From positions 161,738 through 225,737 of the forward strand of contig NZ_MBKP01000004.1 of assembly GCF_002243045.1 (NCBI RefSeq): a DNA stretch of 64,000 nt, written 5' to 3'. Below are positions 63,097 through 64,000 of this stretch, one piece after another. Both the position numbers and the translations under genes were made by a program. Source of the DNA: Methanolobus psychrotolerans (GTDB lineage: Archaea; Halobacteriota; Methanosarcinia; Methanosarcinales; Methanosarcinaceae). Position 1 is the stretch's first letter, and each line of letters opens with the position of its first letter. The notes beneath the pieces were generated by a model, which saw only the letters and a list, made by a program, of their open reading frames with translations, made no database searches and was not told the origin of the DNA.

Positions 63097-63770
63097 ATGA
63101 TTCCATATAATCACATATTTAACAAGGTTGAGCCAAGCCTAAAAAACCATTGCTCGCTATCGGAAGATAAATTCAAAGACAATTTTGGATACTACAAAAG
63201 CTTTGAAACTCAAAATTTATCTGATGCAGAGTATTATAAAAGGTTAGTAGAAGTCATATTCTATTCAGGATTCAAGGCTGAAACAGTAACCAACAAAATG
63301 AGTATCATTAAATCTTATTTTCCTGATTTTAAGACGGTTTCGGATTATGATGACTCAAAAATCACTGAGATTATGCAAGATGGACAGATGATCAAAAATG
63401 AAAAGAAAATATCAGCGTGCATTCAAAACGCGATGATCTTCAAAGAGATAGTAGAAAAAAATGGGTCATTCAAGGACTATATCGATTCTTTTGAAACTGG
63501 AAAATCTTTTGAGAACCTGATGCTACTCAAGGAAGAACTGCAATATACGTTTTCTTTTTTAGGTGATAACATCGTATCATTTTATGACTGAAATTGGTCT
63601 TCCAGTTTTAAAGCCTGACCGGGTCATAACCCGTATCTTCAAAAGAATCGGTTTAATTGAAAGTGAAGATCAATTATTAAAAACCGTGATTCATGGCAGG
63701 AAATTCAGCCAGGAAACTGGTCTTCCCATTAGGTATATTGACATTATTTTTGCGATCTATGGTCAGATGG
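63097..63770 (+). pseudogene. Tag-like DNA-3-methyladenine glycosylase remnant, frameshifted and truncated by IS
   Basis: The first frame (63097-63591) has EVIFYSGFKAETVTNKMSII and MIKNEKKISACIQNAMIFKE followed by NGSFKDYI, the helical core of the Tag family. The match continues in the next frame from about 63563: ITSYHFMTEIGLPVLKPDRV and ITRIFKRIGLIES, then YIDIIFAIYGQM where the family has its C-terminal metal site. At 63771 the IS21 end begins and the frame runs on into it, ending VNNSPLSAV. So the gene is broken twice. Confidence 0.75.
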
Positions 63771-63776
63771 TGTCAT

Positions 63777-63821
63777 CGGCGGTGAATAATTCCCCACTTT
63801 CGGCGGTTTAAAATTCCCCAG
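63777..63821 (+). repeat. Terminal direct repeats of the IS21 element
   Basis: CGGCGGTGAATAATTCCCCAC (63777-63797; 21 nt counted with its last base) and the matching copy at 63801-63821 (CGGCGGTTTAAAATTCCCCA plus G) differ at a few positions and lie 24 bp apart. Such repeats are transposase binding sites. Confidence 0.8.
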
Positions 63822-63858
63822 TTCACAATTCCTGACAAAAGTTCAAGGATTGTGAATA

Positions 63859-64000
63859 ATGCTGAAAGCGGAGGATTGGCTATTGATTAGAGATTTGTAT
63901 TCACAAGGTCTGAGCATCAGTAAGATCTCAGAAAGAACAGGTAAAGACAGGAAAACAGTGAGGAAATATGCCCGCCAGACGACACATCCTGAAATGAAAA
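63859..64000 (+). CDS. istA: IS21-family transposase IstA (partial, N-terminus only)
   Basis: 47 codons to the window edge. MLKAEDWLLIRDLYSQGLSI followed by SKISERTGKDRKTVRKYA is the helix-turn-helix that opens IstA proteins. The DDE catalytic domain and the istB helper gene must lie beyond base 64000. Confidence 0.88.
   Translation, partial: MLKAEDWLLIRDLYSQGLSISKISERTGKDRKTVRKYARQTTHPEMK

Larger units (their letters stand above)
63771..64000 (+). mobile_element. IS21-family insertion sequence, left end
   Basis: The boundary is taken at TGTCATCGG (63771), where glycosylase homology stops; IS21 elements begin with TG. Two direct repeats (63777-63797 and 63801-63821) of the multiple-terminal-repeat type follow, then the istA gene. 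The element runs off the window, so its other end and the target duplication cannot be seen. Confidence 0.8.

Overview
This window comes from a methanogenic archaeon, most likely a methylotrophic member of the Methanosarcinaceae (Methanolobus, Methanococcoides or a relative; the genus is a guess). The evidence is the complete mtrEDCBAFG run with a partial mtrH, the YcaO/TfuA pair that makes McrA thioglycine, an S-layer-type protein with PKD domains and duplicated Methanosarcina-type S-layer domains, a thermosome, RadB, Orc1/Cdc6, SRP19, a short archaeal SecG/Sec61-beta, and archaeal TATA boxes, many of them about 25 nt before the start codon (leaderless genes).

Layout. 1-4.7 kb: the mtr operon on the minus strand. 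5-9.2 kb: a U32-peptidase-like pair, a TIM-barrel protein, UspA, small conserved archaeal proteins, SRP19 and SecG. 9.3-14.6 kb: MtnA-type isomerase, VIT1-like membrane protein, HD phosphohydrolase, TrmI and RadB (apparently with an AUA start). 14.6-18.5 kb: an anaerobic ribonucleotide reductase operon, nrdH-nrdD-nrdG, behind a 410-bp region with a 14-bp inverted repeat. 18.6-31.2 kb: cell envelope and sensing, with a DUF4349 lipoprotein, ThiL, a 1230-residue PKD/S-layer protein, an HTH regulator divergent from a NitT/TauT-type ABC transporter, a bactofilin, a PAS histidine kinase and a toroid-repeat protein.

31.3-36.5 kb: an Fe-S/metallocofactor handling cluster (Mrp/NBP35 ATPase, DUF134 regulator, two NifX-like proteins, two ferredoxin-bearing MinD-type ATPases) that also holds uppP. 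36.5-41.2 kb: MBL-fold/rhodanese protein, DtxR-like regulator and a ZnuABC-type metal importer with a repeated candidate operator. 41.2-46.6 kb: TfuA and YcaO, a cytochrome P460-like lipoprotein, a 47-residue protein, a SufS-like cysteine desulfurase and an Orc1/Cdc6 paralogue. 46.7-53.6 kb: thermosome, DUF5350-like protein, YkgJ-type protein, B12-binding radical SAM protein, and a three-gene operon (UbiD-family decarboxylase, aconitase-X large and small subunits) that matches the phosphomevalonate dehydratase/anhydromevalonate phosphate decarboxylase steps of the archaeal mevalonate pathway.

53.7-64 kb is the accessory part: an orphan membrane-anchored protein, a lone ABC ATPase, a secreted HExxH metalloprotease split by a frameshift, a CxxC-x17-CxxC zinc-ribbon protein with a long structured leader and an operator-like repeat centred on its TATA box, small Cys-rich proteins, a MntA/HepT pair with a doubly frameshifted hepT, and a Tag-like glycosylase gene that is frameshifted and then cut by the left end of an IS21-family element at the window edge. 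I found no tRNA, rRNA or CRISPR array. Assignments rest on reading motifs and recalled family features; no database search was run.
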